Positions 14,919-23,760 of a DNA stretch of 64,000 nt are shown here, in pieces. The stretch's first letter is position 1, and each line of letters opens with the position of its first letter. The translations under genes were made by a program, and so were the position numbers. The stretch covers positions 16,128 to 80,127 of the forward strand of contig JAJEAI010000111.1 in the NCBI GenBank assembly GCA_022824205.1. The letters run 5' to 3'. The DNA is from Candidatus Binatia bacterium (GTDB taxonomy: Bacteria; Desulfobacterota; Binatia; UBA9968; JAJDTQ01). The notes beneath the pieces were generated by a model. It did not search any database and had not been told where the DNA came from. It saw only the letters and a program-made list of their open reading frames with translations.

Positions 14919-16070
14919 GTGAGCCGAGAAGACCTGTATCAGCGCATCCTTTCGTCGTTGCACGAAACGGCGTTGGAGGACTCTCACTGGCCGGAAACCT
15001 CTGCCTTGATTGATGAAGCATGCGCGGTGAAGGGCAGTGCCCTGGCGGCCATCGAAGCAGGTCCTCGGGACATACCCAAGGCCCTCTTCGTGTGGATCTG
15101 CTCGGAGGGGCAACGCCAGACAGAGCTGGAGCACCTGTACTTCGAACGTTATTTTTCGCTGGATCAACGCATGGTTCGCGGCCGTCGATTGCCGGAAAGC
15201 CAACTGGTCCACGTATCGTCGCTCTATACCCCCGAGGAGCTCAAGACCTCCCTGTTCTACAACGAAGTGTTGCCCCTCTATAACAGCCAGAATGGCCATT
15301 GTGCGCGTCTCGACGGGCTGGGCAGTTCGCATATCGGATGGGCGGTCGAGGATCCGGTCAAAGGAGACGGATTGTCGTCCGCTCAAGTCCAGACGATCAA
15401 CGGCCTTATGCCCCACCTGCGTCAATTCGTACGCGTGAGGCAGGCCTTGGTCGATGCCGACGCGCTCGGCTCGTCCCTCGCCATGCTGCTCGACAACACG
15501 CGGATCGGCGTCGTCCAACTGGACCGGAGCGGACGGATAGTGGAGGCCAATGACCGTGCCGGTGAACTGCTGCGTAGAGGCGACGGGTTGGTCGACCGGG
15601 GCGGTTCACTACACGCGTTCTCACCAGTAGAAGACGCCGAGCTCCAGAGGCTCCTGGCACGCGCCCTCCCCGCGTTCGGGCGCCAGGGCGTCAGCGGCTC
15701 GATGGTGGTGGGACATCCGGTTCTCTTGCCGCGGCTGGCGTTGCACATCAGTCCTACGGTCGAAGGACAGCCGAACGTACGTCCTCGCCGTGTCGCGGCG
15801 CTTGTGCTGGTGGTCGATCCGGCGACCCGGATGGCCATCGATCCGTCCCTGGTGGCCGCCGCACTCGGCCTTACGAAGTCCGAGTCCCACGTTGCCGTGT
15901 TATTGGCCGAAGGAAACACCATCCGCGACATCGCCATCACGACGGGCCGGACCGAAAGCACCATCCGTTGGCATGTCAAACAGATCTTGAACAAGCACGG
16001 TCTCTCTCGGCAGATGGAGTTGGTGCAACTGGTGCTGCCCCTCGCCATCCTGCCGAAAGATCGGCCCTGA
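14919..16070 (+). CDS. LuxR-family transcriptional regulator
   Basis: This 383-residue protein ends in a GerE/LuxR helix-turn-helix: LGLTKSESHVAVLLAEGNTI, then TGRTESTIRWHVKQILNKHG (about residues 315-372). A PAS-like sensor segment (LDNTRIGVVQLDRSGRIVEA) lies in the middle, and the N-terminal half is unassigned. The start is GTG, with AGGGGAG six bases upstream, better than any nearby ATG. It has no receiver domain, so it probably senses a ligand or partner directly. A lipoprotein gene follows 208 bp downstream on the same strand and is a possible target. GC is visibly lower than in gltBD, suggesting separate acquisition. Confidence 0.85.
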   Translation: MSREDLYQRILSSLHETALEDSHWPETSALIDEACAVKGSALAAIEAGPRDIPKALFVWICSEGQRQTELEHLYFERYFSLDQRMVRGRRLPESQLVHVSSLYTPEELKTSLFYNEVLPLYNSQNGHCARLDGLGSSHIGWAVEDPVKGDGLSSAQVQTINGLMPHLRQFVRVRQALVDADALGSSLAMLLDNTRIGVVQLDRSGRIVEANDRAGELLRRGDGLVDRGGSLHAFSPVEDAELQRLLARALPAFGRQGVSGSMVVGHPVLLPRLALHISPTVEGQPNVRPRRVAALVLVVDPATRMAIDPSLVAAALGLTKSESHVAVLLAEGNTIRDIAITTGRTESTIRWHVKQILNKHGLSRQMELVQLVLPLAILPKDRP

Positions 16071-16278
16071 CACCCGCGCCGAATCGGCTGCCATTGACAT
16101 GCCAAAAGTGAAGCCCCCAATTCTTGGGGCGCGCGGAAGCGTGCCCTGACGTATCCTTCGGTCCGAAGTGGGAGAGATCCGTGCGGGCGTCCATGAGTCA
16201 CGAGACTGGTCCGATGAACCTTCGCCGGGCGAGCGGCGGAAGATTCTTCGTCAGAGCTTACAAGCCAAGGGGGTAGCG

Positions 16279-17424
16279 ATGCGTACCTACAAATTTGCCA
16301 CAAGGGCCAAGAGACTATTGGTGCTGTCGGGTTTCGGCCTATCCGTGATCGTACTATTATCCGGCTGCGGAGGAGGTGGGGGCAGTTCCATGTCATCCCG
16401 GGAGCCCGTCATGCCACCGCCGACAATGCCGGATCCACCCACCATGCCAGAACCCATACCAGAACCGATGCGCCAGCAAGTTCTCGACAAGATAAACGAA
16501 ATCCAGCAAGCAGAAGGCACCAGCGGCGACGATGTGGTGGCCGACATCCTCGGAATGGTGGGTCTCAGACCTTCAGGGATAAGCTCCACCTCTCGCGGAA
16601 TCGCCGGTACATTGCTGTCCTCGTCCGCAACCGCCGATGGCCAATCGAGCGTTGGTGGATACTTCATAGCCGAATATGATCCCGACGGGACGCTTCAATT
16701 CAGTTCGGAACTGCAGTTCCTTACCAGCGGTGAGCGTAGCCGCGTCACGACATCTGATCCAGAAGCCACCACCAAGACATTGACGAGCGTTCCGGCGGCA
16801 GGATGGAAGGGCGTGGAATTACAGGCAGACACTAATTCATGGCACAATTACACGGACCTGTTTTCCGATATCGAGAGCAATGCGGATACCGACTATCTCG
16901 CGATGGGTTATTGGTTACGTGAGCGAAGGGAAAGGAGCACCACGCGCACCAATTACGTTTTGGCCATCGGTGCGGGAGGCAACGATCCCTTTCAGGACGG
17001 CAACGTCGACGGCCTCACAGGCACAGCGACCTACGAAGGGCCTGCCACGGGCATCCACATGATCAAGGAGAACGCTAGCGCCGCCCCCGTGTTCGATTAC
17101 TTCGACGCAACGGCACGCCTTACGGCGGATTTCGGCGACGCGAACTCGGCGGGGAGTGTCTCCGGTACGATTGTGGATGGCATGACGGTCGGAGGCGAAC
17201 CCGTGCCCGTATTGACGTTGGAGTCCGCCAGTTTCGTTTCCAGCCGCCGCAGTTTCTACGGGAATACCAGCGGCAACGGCCTGACCGGCCAATGGGGTGG
17301 CAAGTTCTACAGCAACGGCGCAGCCGCCACCGATTATCCGGGTTCGGCAGCCGGAACGTTCGGGGCCAAGACGAGCGATGATCTCCAAAGTCTCATCGGA
17401 GCCTTTGCGGTCTATGAGCAATAG
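16279..17424 (+). CDS. Putative surface lipoprotein, TbpB/Slam-substrate-like
   Basis: The ATG at 16279 has GGGGG just upstream and is followed by a lipoprotein signal: MRTYKFATRAKRLLVLSGFG, then the lipobox LLSGC. After the Cys come a Gly/Ser stretch and a Met/Pro-rich linker. The 381-residue protein ends in a beta-rich region: FDATARLTADFGD, GSVSGTIVDGM, GLTGQWGGKFYSNG, then AAGTFGAKT and IGAFAVYEQ. This layout matches the small C-terminal barrel of transferrin-binding-protein-like lipoproteins (family knowledge, not tested here). Residues 50-250 are not recognisable. No Slam translocator gene lies in the window. Confidence 0.7.
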   Translation: MRTYKFATRAKRLLVLSGFGLSVIVLLSGCGGGGGSSMSSREPVMPPPTMPDPPTMPEPIPEPMRQQVLDKINEIQQAEGTSGDDVVADILGMVGLRPSGISSTSRGIAGTLLSSSATADGQSSVGGYFIAEYDPDGTLQFSSELQFLTSGERSRVTTSDPEATTKTLTSVPAAGWKGVELQADTNSWHNYTDLFSDIESNADTDYLAMGYWLRERRERSTTRTNYVLAIGAGGNDPFQDGNVDGLTGTATYEGPATGIHMIKENASAAPVFDYFDATARLTADFGDANSAGSVSGTIVDGMTVGGEPVPVLTLESASFVSSRRSFYGNTSGNGLTGQWGGKFYSNGAAATDYPGSAAGTFGAKTSDDLQSLIGAFAVYEQ

Positions 17425-17526
17425 GAAGCCCGTTGCCTGCGATCCTTCGAAATTAACGGCCAGTGTCTCCAGGGTCTGACGTAGTGCTCTCGTCCAGGCA
17501 AAGTTCTGCCGGTCCGTGTTCTTCCT

Positions 17527-18480
17527 TCAAACCCACGCCAGCAGAAACACCCCTCCGACGATCAACCCCGCGCCCACGCCGTCCTGCACCCGTACGATCT
17601 CGATTCCCTTCAGGGTGAAGTGGGCCAGCGCGAAGGTAACCAGGGGCTGGATGTTCCAGATGGGGCCGACGATGACGGCGGGGGCGTGGACCACGGCGAG
17701 GAAGGTGAAGATGGTGCCGATGGCGTGGACGACGCCGGACGTGGCGAAGCAGACGGTGCTGGCCAGAGGCACGCCACGGAAGACGATGCGGATGCGCAGC
17801 ACCTTGCCCGCCAGGAAGATTATGGCCAGTCCGGTGATCTGCGTGATGAGGGCGCCGACGATGGGGTCGCCGCCCTGGAGCACGCCGAGGCGCTTTAGGA
17901 TGGGGCCCAGGCTGTAGAAGGCGAAGGAAAGGAAGGCGTTGACGAAGCCTATCAGTGGGGCGGAGGGTTCCGTCGCGGTGGTCTTGACGTGGGTGATGAG
18001 GATGCCCACGACGATGGCGATGACGCCGCCGAAGGTCCCGGCGGTGGCGGTCTCGCCGAGCAGGGTGACGCCGATGACGGTGGTGAGGAGCGGCGAGGCG
18101 TTCTTGATGGACTGAGCGCGGGAGGCGCCGACTTGGTCGATGGCCCGCAGAAGGAAGACCCGGCCGAAGAACGCTCCCACCGCGCCCAGGACCACGAAGG
18201 TGACCACCGCGGGTAGCGGGACCGGCAGGCCGGCGCCGTCGTACCCGACGATCCAGACCAGCACCAAAAAGGGGACCATGGCCACCTGCTGGATCGTCAC
18301 CGCCGCGTCCACGTCCGACCCCACCAGCCCCCGCTTCACCAGCGGCGGTACCAACCCCCACACGATGCCCCCGGCGAGGGCGTAGATGATCCCCAGTCCC
18401 ACAATCGGCAGTGTTGTACGATGGCCGTTCGGCGTCAAACACGCGGGTATGGGGCATGGAATCCTTGGCGTTGTTGACAT
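17527..18480 (-). CDS. EamA/DMT-family transporter
   Basis: This 317-residue hydrophobic protein shows about ten predicted membrane segments and two EamA-type halves (GIIYALAGGIVWGLVPPLVK near the start; LGAVGAFFGRVFLLRAIDQVGASRA; and a C-terminal half ending VGAGLIVGGVFLLAW). Such proteins move metabolites or drugs across the inner membrane; the substrate is unknown. The first 26 residues (MSTTPRIPCPIPACLTPNGH) are not membrane-like. A GTG start just before GLGIIYALAGG is also possible; neither has a convincing ribosome binding site. It is transcribed away from the divergent hicAB operon. Confidence 0.85.
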   Translation of the reverse strand: MSTTPRIPCPIPACLTPNGHRTTLPIVGLGIIYALAGGIVWGLVPPLVKRGLVGSDVDAAVTIQQVAMVPFLVLVWIVGYDGAGLPVPLPAVVTFVVLGAVGAFFGRVFLLRAIDQVGASRAQSIKNASPLLTTVIGVTLLGETATAGTFGGVIAIVVGILITHVKTTATEPSAPLIGFVNAFLSFAFYSLGPILKRLGVLQGGDPIVGALITQITGLAIIFLAGKVLRIRIVFRGVPLASTVCFATSGVVHAIGTIFTFLAVVHAPAVIVGPIWNIQPLVTFALAHFTLKGIEIVRVQDGVGAGLIVGGVFLLAWV

Positions 18481-18518
18481 GGCAATTCAAATGCCGCGCC
18501 GATCCAGGAGGCGCTCGC

Positions 18519-18547
18519 TTGCATATTAAGCTAGCGTGTGTTATGTT
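18519..18547 (+). promoter_or_regulatory. Candidate sigma-70 promoter of hicAB, probably leaderless
   Basis: TTGCAT and TATGTT are separated by 17 bases, and a TG lies one base before the -10 box (extended -10). The -10 ends five bases before the hicA ATG, so transcription would begin at or near the start codon. This fits the absence of a ribosome binding site there. The GCTAGC palindrome inside the spacer could be part of a HicB operator. Assigned by eye only. Confidence 0.4.
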
Positions 18548-18552
18548 GGCCC

Positions 18553-18807
18553 ATGAACAGCAGGCAACGCAAGACCCTTGTCGCGGTCTTCACCGATCCG
18601 GCGTCGGGCACCATCGAATGGGCTGCCATCGAGGGGTTGCTCCTCGCCGCCGGTGCACGGTTGATTGAAGGGCGAGGCTCACGAGTCCGGTTCGAGAAGG
18701 ATGGAGAGGTCGAAACGTTTCACCGCCCGCATCCCGCGAAGGAGGCGAAACGCTACCAGGACCTCGCGGCCCGAGCGTTCCTGGAACGGATTGGAGTGAC
18801 CCCATGA
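18553..18807 (+). CDS. hicA: HicA-family mRNA interferase toxin
   Basis: I start this 84-residue protein at the ATG at 18553 (MNSRQRKTLVAVFTDP) instead of 18538. It has the dsRBD-like fold signature of the longer HicA type: IEWAAIEGLLLAAGARLIEG, GRGSRVRF, and FHRPHPAKEAKRYQ near the end. In this subtype Arg replaces the usual His in the GS(H) position, while His residues occur in FHRPHP. It cleaves mRNA during translation when free of HicB. The stop overlaps the hicB start by four bases (ATGA), typical of the pair. Confidence 0.92.
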   Translation: MNSRQRKTLVAVFTDPASGTIEWAAIEGLLLAAGARLIEGRGSRVRFEKDGEVETFHRPHPAKEAKRYQDLAARAFLERIGVTP

Positions 18808-19136
18808 CCAATACCATGACCTACAAGGGCTACTCGGCCCGGATTGAATATGACGACAGCGATGGGATCTTCGTCGGCCGCATCGCCGGTATTCGCGATG
18901 GTGTCGGTTTTCATGCGGATACGGTGAAAGGACTGCGAGAGGCATTTCGAGAGGCCGTCGACGACTACCTCGAGACCTGCGCCAAGATCGGGAAGAAGCC
19001 GCAGAGGGCCTTTTCCGGGCAGGTAATGTTCCGCGTGAGCCCGGAGGTTCACCGCAAGGCGGCGCTGGCGGCCGAGTTGTCCGGAAAGAGTCTCAACCAG
19101 TGGGCGGAAGAAGTGCTTGCGCGTGCAGCGGGCTAG
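18804..19136 (+). CDS. hicB: HicB-family antitoxin
   Basis: This 110-residue protein combines the two HicB parts. The N-terminal partial RNase H-like domain is YKGYSARIEYDDSDGIFVGR, with GFHADTVKGLREAFREAVDDY. The C-terminal ribbon-helix-helix DNA-binding domain is FRVSPEVHRKAALAAELSG, then SLNQWAEEVL. It should neutralise HicA by direct binding and repress the operon promoter. The start overlaps hicA by four bases. A short MTNT extension precedes the usual MTYKGY; either Met could be used. Confidence 0.94.
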   Translation: MTNTMTYKGYSARIEYDDSDGIFVGRIAGIRDGVGFHADTVKGLREAFREAVDDYLETCAKIGKKPQRAFSGQVMFRVSPEVHRKAALAAELSGKSLNQWAEEVLARAAG

Positions 19137-19208
19137 CTGTGAAGCCCCTCCTACCTTCTTTCCTGGTCAAACGCAGACGAACGAAGGACGGCGCGACGAT
19201 CTCCGCCA

Positions 19209-19230
19209 GGGGCGACCGGCCGGTCGCCCC
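19209..19230. terminator. 22-base perfect palindrome between convergent genes
   Basis: GGGGCGACCGG is followed at once by its complement CCGGTCGCCCC. It sits in the 110 bp between the convergent hicB and DUF4399 stops and could end transcription from both sides. The same core (GGGGCGACC ... GGTCGCCCC) recurs at 52326-52346, so it is also a REP-like dispersed repeat. Confidence 0.5.
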
Positions 19231-19246
19231 TGCATGCGTCTCAGGG

Positions 19247-19672
19247 TCACTGCGCGGGCAGCACCTTGATCTTGATGGTGTGCGCCATCTTCTTGCCGAA
19301 CGAGCGATGGAGGCCGTCGGCGAACTGCATGGTCAGGGTGTATTCCCCGGGCTCGAGCTTAATCGTGGCCTCCGTCTGCCCCTTGCCGTAATGCAGGTGG
19401 GTCTTGTCCGTCGGAATCACCTTCCCGCCGCGCATGGGACCCTGGTTGAGCAGGATGTGGTGATGCCCTGTCCCGGCGACCACGCCGGCTTCGGAAGGTT
19501 TGATCGTCATACCTTCCACACCCATCACCACCTTTACCGGGCTCCGCACCTCGGCACCATCCTTAGGCTCGATGAAATAGACACGCTGTTCCTGTGCCGT
19601 GGCATAACCCGCAAGAGCGAGGGATGTCGCGAATGCCGCGGCGGCGATCCGCCGGAGTCGTGGTCCGTTCAT
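19247..19672 (-). CDS. DUF4399-domain periplasmic protein
   Basis: This 141-residue protein has an N-terminal signal peptide (RRIAAAAFATSLALAGYATA, cleavage near AQEQ). It then matches DUF4399 along its length: VYFIEPKDGAEVRSPVKV, GVEGMTIKP, GTGHHHILLNQGP, then TDKTHLHYGKGQTEATIKL and a closing TLTMQFADGLHRSFG. The conserved HHH and HLHYGKGQTE motifs suggest metal or ligand binding, but no activity is established for the family that I can name. It is a single gene, convergent with hicB. Confidence 0.88.
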   Translation of the reverse strand: MNGPRLRRIAAAAFATSLALAGYATAQEQRVYFIEPKDGAEVRSPVKVVMGVEGMTIKPSEAGVVAGTGHHHILLNQGPMRGGKVIPTDKTHLHYGKGQTEATIKLEPGEYTLTMQFADGLHRSFGKKMAHTIKIKVLPAQ

Positions 19673-19793
19673 GATGGGACTCCTTTCCGCTAAAGTGACG
19701 GAAACCCTATCAGCCGTCTCTCACATTGACAAGCCACGGATGATGACCTAGTGGGTTCAGGGTCGCGAATTTCCCGTCAGAGAAAGGGTCTCC

Positions 19794-21560
19794 ATGTCGG
19801 ACATCAAGAAATCGGAACAGCGCTGGCAGTCGGACGTCATCGTCGACCTCATGAAGCTCTACGACATCCCCTACGTCGCCCTGAACCCGGGGGCGAGCTA
19901 CCGGGGGCTGCACGACTCCATGGTGAACTACGGCGAGAACGACCCCGAGATGCTGCTGTGCAACCACGAGAAGATCGCCGTGCAGATCGCCCACGGCTAC
20001 GCCAAGGCGTCGGGCAAGCCCATGATCGCCATCGTGCACGACGTGGTGGGGCTGCTGCACGCCCCCATGGGCGTCTACTACGCCTACATCGACCGCTGCC
20101 CCGTGTTCATCATCGGCGCCACCGGTCCCATGGACGAGAAGTACCGGCGCCCGTTCATCGACTGGATCCACACGGCTTTCGCCCAGGGGGACGCGGTGCG
20201 GAGCTTCACCAAGTGGGACTACCAGCCCGGCAGCATCCACGGCGTGCCGGATTCGTTCGCGCGCGCCTATTCCATCATGATGAGCGAGCCCCAGGGGCCC
20301 ATCTACATGTGCTACGACTCGGCGCTCCAGGAGAGCCCGCTCACCGAGGACGTGCCGATGCCGCCCGCGTCGGCGGTCAAGGTGCCGTCGCGCATCGCGC
20401 CGGAGCAGGCGGCCGTGGCCCGGGCCGCGGAGATGCTGGTGAAGGCGGACAACCCGCTGCTGCTCACCGAGTACGCCGGACGCATGCCGGTGGGCTTCGA
20501 GCCCACGGTGGAGCTGGCGGAGACGGTGGGGGCGTCGGCCTTCGACATCTGCAAGCGGCTGGGCTTTCCCAACCGCCATCCCCAGAGCATGAGCTTCAAC
20601 TCCGACGCCTTCAACGGCGTGGACCTGGTGATGGCGCTGGACGTGGTGGACTGGACCCGCGGCTCGCACCGGCTCAACACCCAGACGCGCGAGATAACGG
20701 TGGTGACCGCGCCGGACTGCAAGTGGGTGGACCTGGGCTTCGCCGACATCGAGATCAGCAAGTGGGCCACCGACTACAACAAGCACAACAACTGGGACCT
20801 GCGGGTGATGGGCGACACCGCCATCACCATCCCCGAACTGACCAAGGCGTGCCGCGCGCTCATCGACGCGGACCCGGCGCTCAAGGCGCGTGTCGACGAG
20901 CGCAAGCAGGCGCTGGCGGACAAACACGACCAGCAATGGGCCAAGTGGCAGAAGCAGGTGGAGTCGGAGATGGACCAGCGGCCCATGACCGAGTCCCGGC
21001 TGGCCTACGAGGTGTGGCAGGCCATCAAGGACGAGGACTGGGTGCTGACCGCGGGGACTCTCAAGGACTGGGTGCAGAAGATATGGGACTTCGACAAGCC
21101 GTACCGGCACCCGGGCCGGGAGTTGGGCACCGGCACCCAGATCGGCATGTCCATCGGCGTGGCCCTGGCCCACAAGGGGCAGGGGAAGCTGGTGGTGGAC
21201 CTCCAGCCCGACGGCGACCTGATGTTCGACCTGGGCGCGCTTTGGATACCCATCAAGTACGACATCCCGATGCTCGTCGTCATGTACAACAACCGCGCCT
21301 ACTACAACGACTGGGCGCACCAGATCCACATGGCGCACCAGCGCGGCACCGACCCGCGGCGCGCCTACATCGGCATGGACCTGGAGGCGCCGCCGCCCGA
21401 CTTCGCGCACATCGCCCGGGGCATGGGCTGGTACGCGGAAGGCCCCATCGAGGACCCCGCCGAGGTGGTGCCGGCGGTGCGCCGCGCCATCGAGCAGGTC
21501 AAGGCCGGCAAGCCCGCGCTGGTGGACCCCATCGTCTGGCGCCGGGACATCAATACCTGA
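19794..21560 (+). CDS. Thiamine-diphosphate-dependent enzyme, acetolactate synthase-like (paralog 1)
   Basis: This 588-residue protein has the three-domain architecture of ThDP decarboxylase/synthase enzymes. The PYR domain carries the activating glutamate in LLCNHEKIAVQIAHGYAK (about residues 57-74), and the PP domain carries the Mg/ThDP motif DGDLMFDLGALW ... MYNN. The middle domain (LLLTEYAGRMPVGFEP) resembles the cofactor-binding domain of acetolactate synthases, though FAD binding is not evident. ELGTGTQIGMSIGVALA precedes the metal motif. The substrate is unknown; this is not a standard IlvB. A close paralog follows 357 bp downstream, so the two may be alternative enzymes or heteromeric partners. 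Confidence 0.87.
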   Translation: MSDIKKSEQRWQSDVIVDLMKLYDIPYVALNPGASYRGLHDSMVNYGENDPEMLLCNHEKIAVQIAHGYAKASGKPMIAIVHDVVGLLHAPMGVYYAYIDRCPVFIIGATGPMDEKYRRPFIDWIHTAFAQGDAVRSFTKWDYQPGSIHGVPDSFARAYSIMMSEPQGPIYMCYDSALQESPLTEDVPMPPASAVKVPSRIAPEQAAVARAAEMLVKADNPLLLTEYAGRMPVGFEPTVELAETVGASAFDICKRLGFPNRHPQSMSFNSDAFNGVDLVMALDVVDWTRGSHRLNTQTREITVVTAPDCKWVDLGFADIEISKWATDYNKHNNWDLRVMGDTAITIPELTKACRALIDADPALKARVDERKQALADKHDQQWAKWQKQVESEMDQRPMTESRLAYEVWQAIKDEDWVLTAGTLKDWVQKIWDFDKPYRHPGRELGTGTQIGMSIGVALAHKGQGKLVVDLQPDGDLMFDLGALWIPIKYDIPMLVVMYNNRAYYNDWAHQIHMAHQRGTDPRRAYIGMDLEAPPPDFAHIARGMGWYAEGPIEDPAEVVPAVRRAIEQVKAGKPALVDPIVWRRDINT

Positions 21561-21638
21561 GGGAATGGACGGGTCGCTCGTCACGCCGGCGACCCTCCAT
21601 GCGACTCCGTTATCCGTTATGTCCGCGTCCTCCTTGTT

Positions 21639-21855
21639 CCGTCATTCCCGCCTTTCCTTCATTCCGTCATTCCCGCGAAAGCGGGAATCCAGGGGTGGGG
21701 CGGGGAGTCGCCCGCTTACCTATCCCCACCCCTGGATTCCCGCTTTCGCGGGAATGACGGAAGGGAGACGCGGGAATGACGGAATGAAGGAAAGGCGGGA
21801 ATGACGGAAAGGGGCCGCGGGAATGACGTAAGGGGAGACCCGGGCATGACGGAAG
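21639..21855. repeat. Composite inverted repeat, copy 4, with tandem half-repeats
   Basis: Two direct copies of the GTCATTCCCGC arm (21641, 21666) precede a perfect hairpin with a loop of about 40 bases. The right side then continues as five copies of CGGGAATGACGG-like sequence spaced 22-25 bases apart (about 21749, 21771, 21796, 21818, 21841). It fills most of the 357 bp between the two paralogous ThDP enzyme genes; no gene is seen there. Confidence 0.9.
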
Positions 21856-21917
21856 ACGGAGTGCGGTAAGTACGGAAAAGATGCGGGACAGACGTTTCTG
21901 AACGAGAGGGAACACAC

Positions 21918-23702
21918 ATGAGCAAGGCGGAGAAGATCGAAGCGGTCGAGATCAAGAAGTCGGACCGCAAGTGGCAGTCGGACGTCATCGTCGACATGGT
22001 CAAGCGCTACGGGTTCGAGTACATCGCGCTCAATCCCGGCGCCAGCTACCGGGGCCTGCACGATTCGCTGGTGAACTACGGCGAGAACGACCCGCCCATG
22101 ATGCTGTGCAACCACGAGAAGATCGCGGTGCAGATCGCCCACGGCTACGCCCGCGCCACCGGCAAGCCGATGATCGCCATCGTGCACAACCTCGTGGGGT
22201 TGCTGCACGCTCCCATGGGCATCTACTACGCATACCTCGACCGCGCACCCATCTTCATCATGGGCGCCACCGGCCCCATGGAGGAGCCGAAGCGGCGCCC
22301 CTTCATCGACTGGATCCATTCCGCCAGCGTGCAGGGCGAGGCCATCCGCCACTACGTCAAGTGGGACTCCCAGCCCACCACCATCGACGCCGTGCCCGGC
22401 GCCTTCGCCCGGGCCTACGCGGTGATGATGAGCGGCAAGCAGGGACCCATCTACATGTGTTACGACGCCGGCCTGCAGGAGGCCGCGCTGGACCACGAGG
22501 TGGCGATGCCGCCGGAGGACAACGTGCACGTCCCGGCGCAGGCCATGGCCGACCCGGCGGCGCTGGAGAAGGCCGCCGACACCCTGGCGGCGGCCAAGCG
22601 CCCGGTCATCGTGGCCGATTTCGCCGCGCGCCCGCCCCACGGCTGGGACCACGTGGTGGAGTTGGCCGAGACCTTGGGGGCGGCCGTCTGGGACTGCGAC
22701 TCGCGCCTCAACTTCCCCAGTGAGCATCCGCTCAACCTGAGCATGGACAGCGAAGGCTGCTACAAGGACGCGGACGTGGTGCTGACGTTGGACATCGCCG
22801 ACTTCGAGAAACCCACGCACGTGCGCGACATCGCCACCCGCACGGTGGTGAGCATGGTGCCGGAAGACGCCACCTGGATCGACATCGGCTACACCGACAC
22901 GGAGATCAGCAAGTGGGCCATGACCTATGCGCGTCCGTTCTACGCGCACCAACGCATGACCGCGGACCCCGTGACCGCGGCCCCGGCGTTGACGAAGCTC
23001 CTGAAGGAGCGCATCGACGCGACGCCGGGCCGGGCCGGGCAGATCGCCGAACGCACCGAAGAGGTCGGCCGGCGCCACGCCGAGGTCCGCGCCGAGTGGC
23101 TGCGGCAGGCAAAGGAAGACCGCTGGGACGCGGTGCCCATGACCGTGCCGCGGCTCGCGCTCGAGGTGTGGGAGGCCATCAAGGACGAGGACTGGGTGCT
23201 GACCTCCGGCACGCTGCACGACTGGGCGCGCCGGCTGTGGAACTTCGACAAGCCCTACCGCCACGGCGGCCGCGAGCTGGGAACCGGCACGCAGATCGGC
23301 ATCTCCCTGGGCGTGGCCCTGGCCCACAGGGGGAAGGGCCGTTTGGTGGTGGACCTTCAGCCCGACGGGGACCTGATGTTCGACGCCGGCAGCCTGTGGA
23401 TCGCCGCCAAGTACCAGATCCCCATGCTCATCGTGATGTACAACAACCGCGCCTACTACAACGACTGGAACCACCAGATCGTGATGGCCCGCAACCGCGG
23501 CACCGATCCCAACCGCGCGCACATCGGCATGGACCTGTGCGGCCCCGACCCCGACTTCGCCACCATGGCCCGCTCCATGGGCTGGTATGCCGAGGGACCC
23601 ATCGAGAACGGCGACGACGTACGGGCGGCCCTGGACCGCGCCATCGAGCAGGTCAAGCAGGGCAAGCCGGCGCTGGTGGACACGGTGACCCAGCGGCGGT
23701 GA
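21918..23702 (+). CDS. Thiamine-diphosphate-dependent enzyme, acetolactate synthase-like (paralog 2)
   Basis: This 594-residue protein is a close paralog of the preceding gene along its whole length. The PYR-domain glutamate is in MLCNHEKIAVQIAHGYAR, and the ThDP/Mg motif is DGDLMFDAGSLW ... MYNNRAYYNDW. The family-specific segments NPGASYRGLHDS, EISKWA and YNDW are shared. The middle domain is the most divergent part (for example EGCYKDADVVLTLDIADFEK against FNGVDLVMALDVVDWTRG). AGAGGGAAC lies upstream of the ATG. Divergence concentrated in the middle domain suggests different substrates or a heteromer, but this is inference. Confidence 0.87.
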   Translation: MSKAEKIEAVEIKKSDRKWQSDVIVDMVKRYGFEYIALNPGASYRGLHDSLVNYGENDPPMMLCNHEKIAVQIAHGYARATGKPMIAIVHNLVGLLHAPMGIYYAYLDRAPIFIMGATGPMEEPKRRPFIDWIHSASVQGEAIRHYVKWDSQPTTIDAVPGAFARAYAVMMSGKQGPIYMCYDAGLQEAALDHEVAMPPEDNVHVPAQAMADPAALEKAADTLAAAKRPVIVADFAARPPHGWDHVVELAETLGAAVWDCDSRLNFPSEHPLNLSMDSEGCYKDADVVLTLDIADFEKPTHVRDIATRTVVSMVPEDATWIDIGYTDTEISKWAMTYARPFYAHQRMTADPVTAAPALTKLLKERIDATPGRAGQIAERTEEVGRRHAEVRAEWLRQAKEDRWDAVPMTVPRLALEVWEAIKDEDWVLTSGTLHDWARRLWNFDKPYRHGGRELGTGTQIGISLGVALAHRGKGRLVVDLQPDGDLMFDAGSLWIAAKYQIPMLIVMYNNRAYYNDWNHQIVMARNRGTDPNRAHIGMDLCGPDPDFATMARSMGWYAEGPIENGDDVRAALDRAIEQVKQGKPALVDTVTQRR

Positions 23703-23760
23703 ACCGAATCGGACCGGCCGCGCAAGCGCCAACACCGAATCGACACCGACGCCCCGAATC

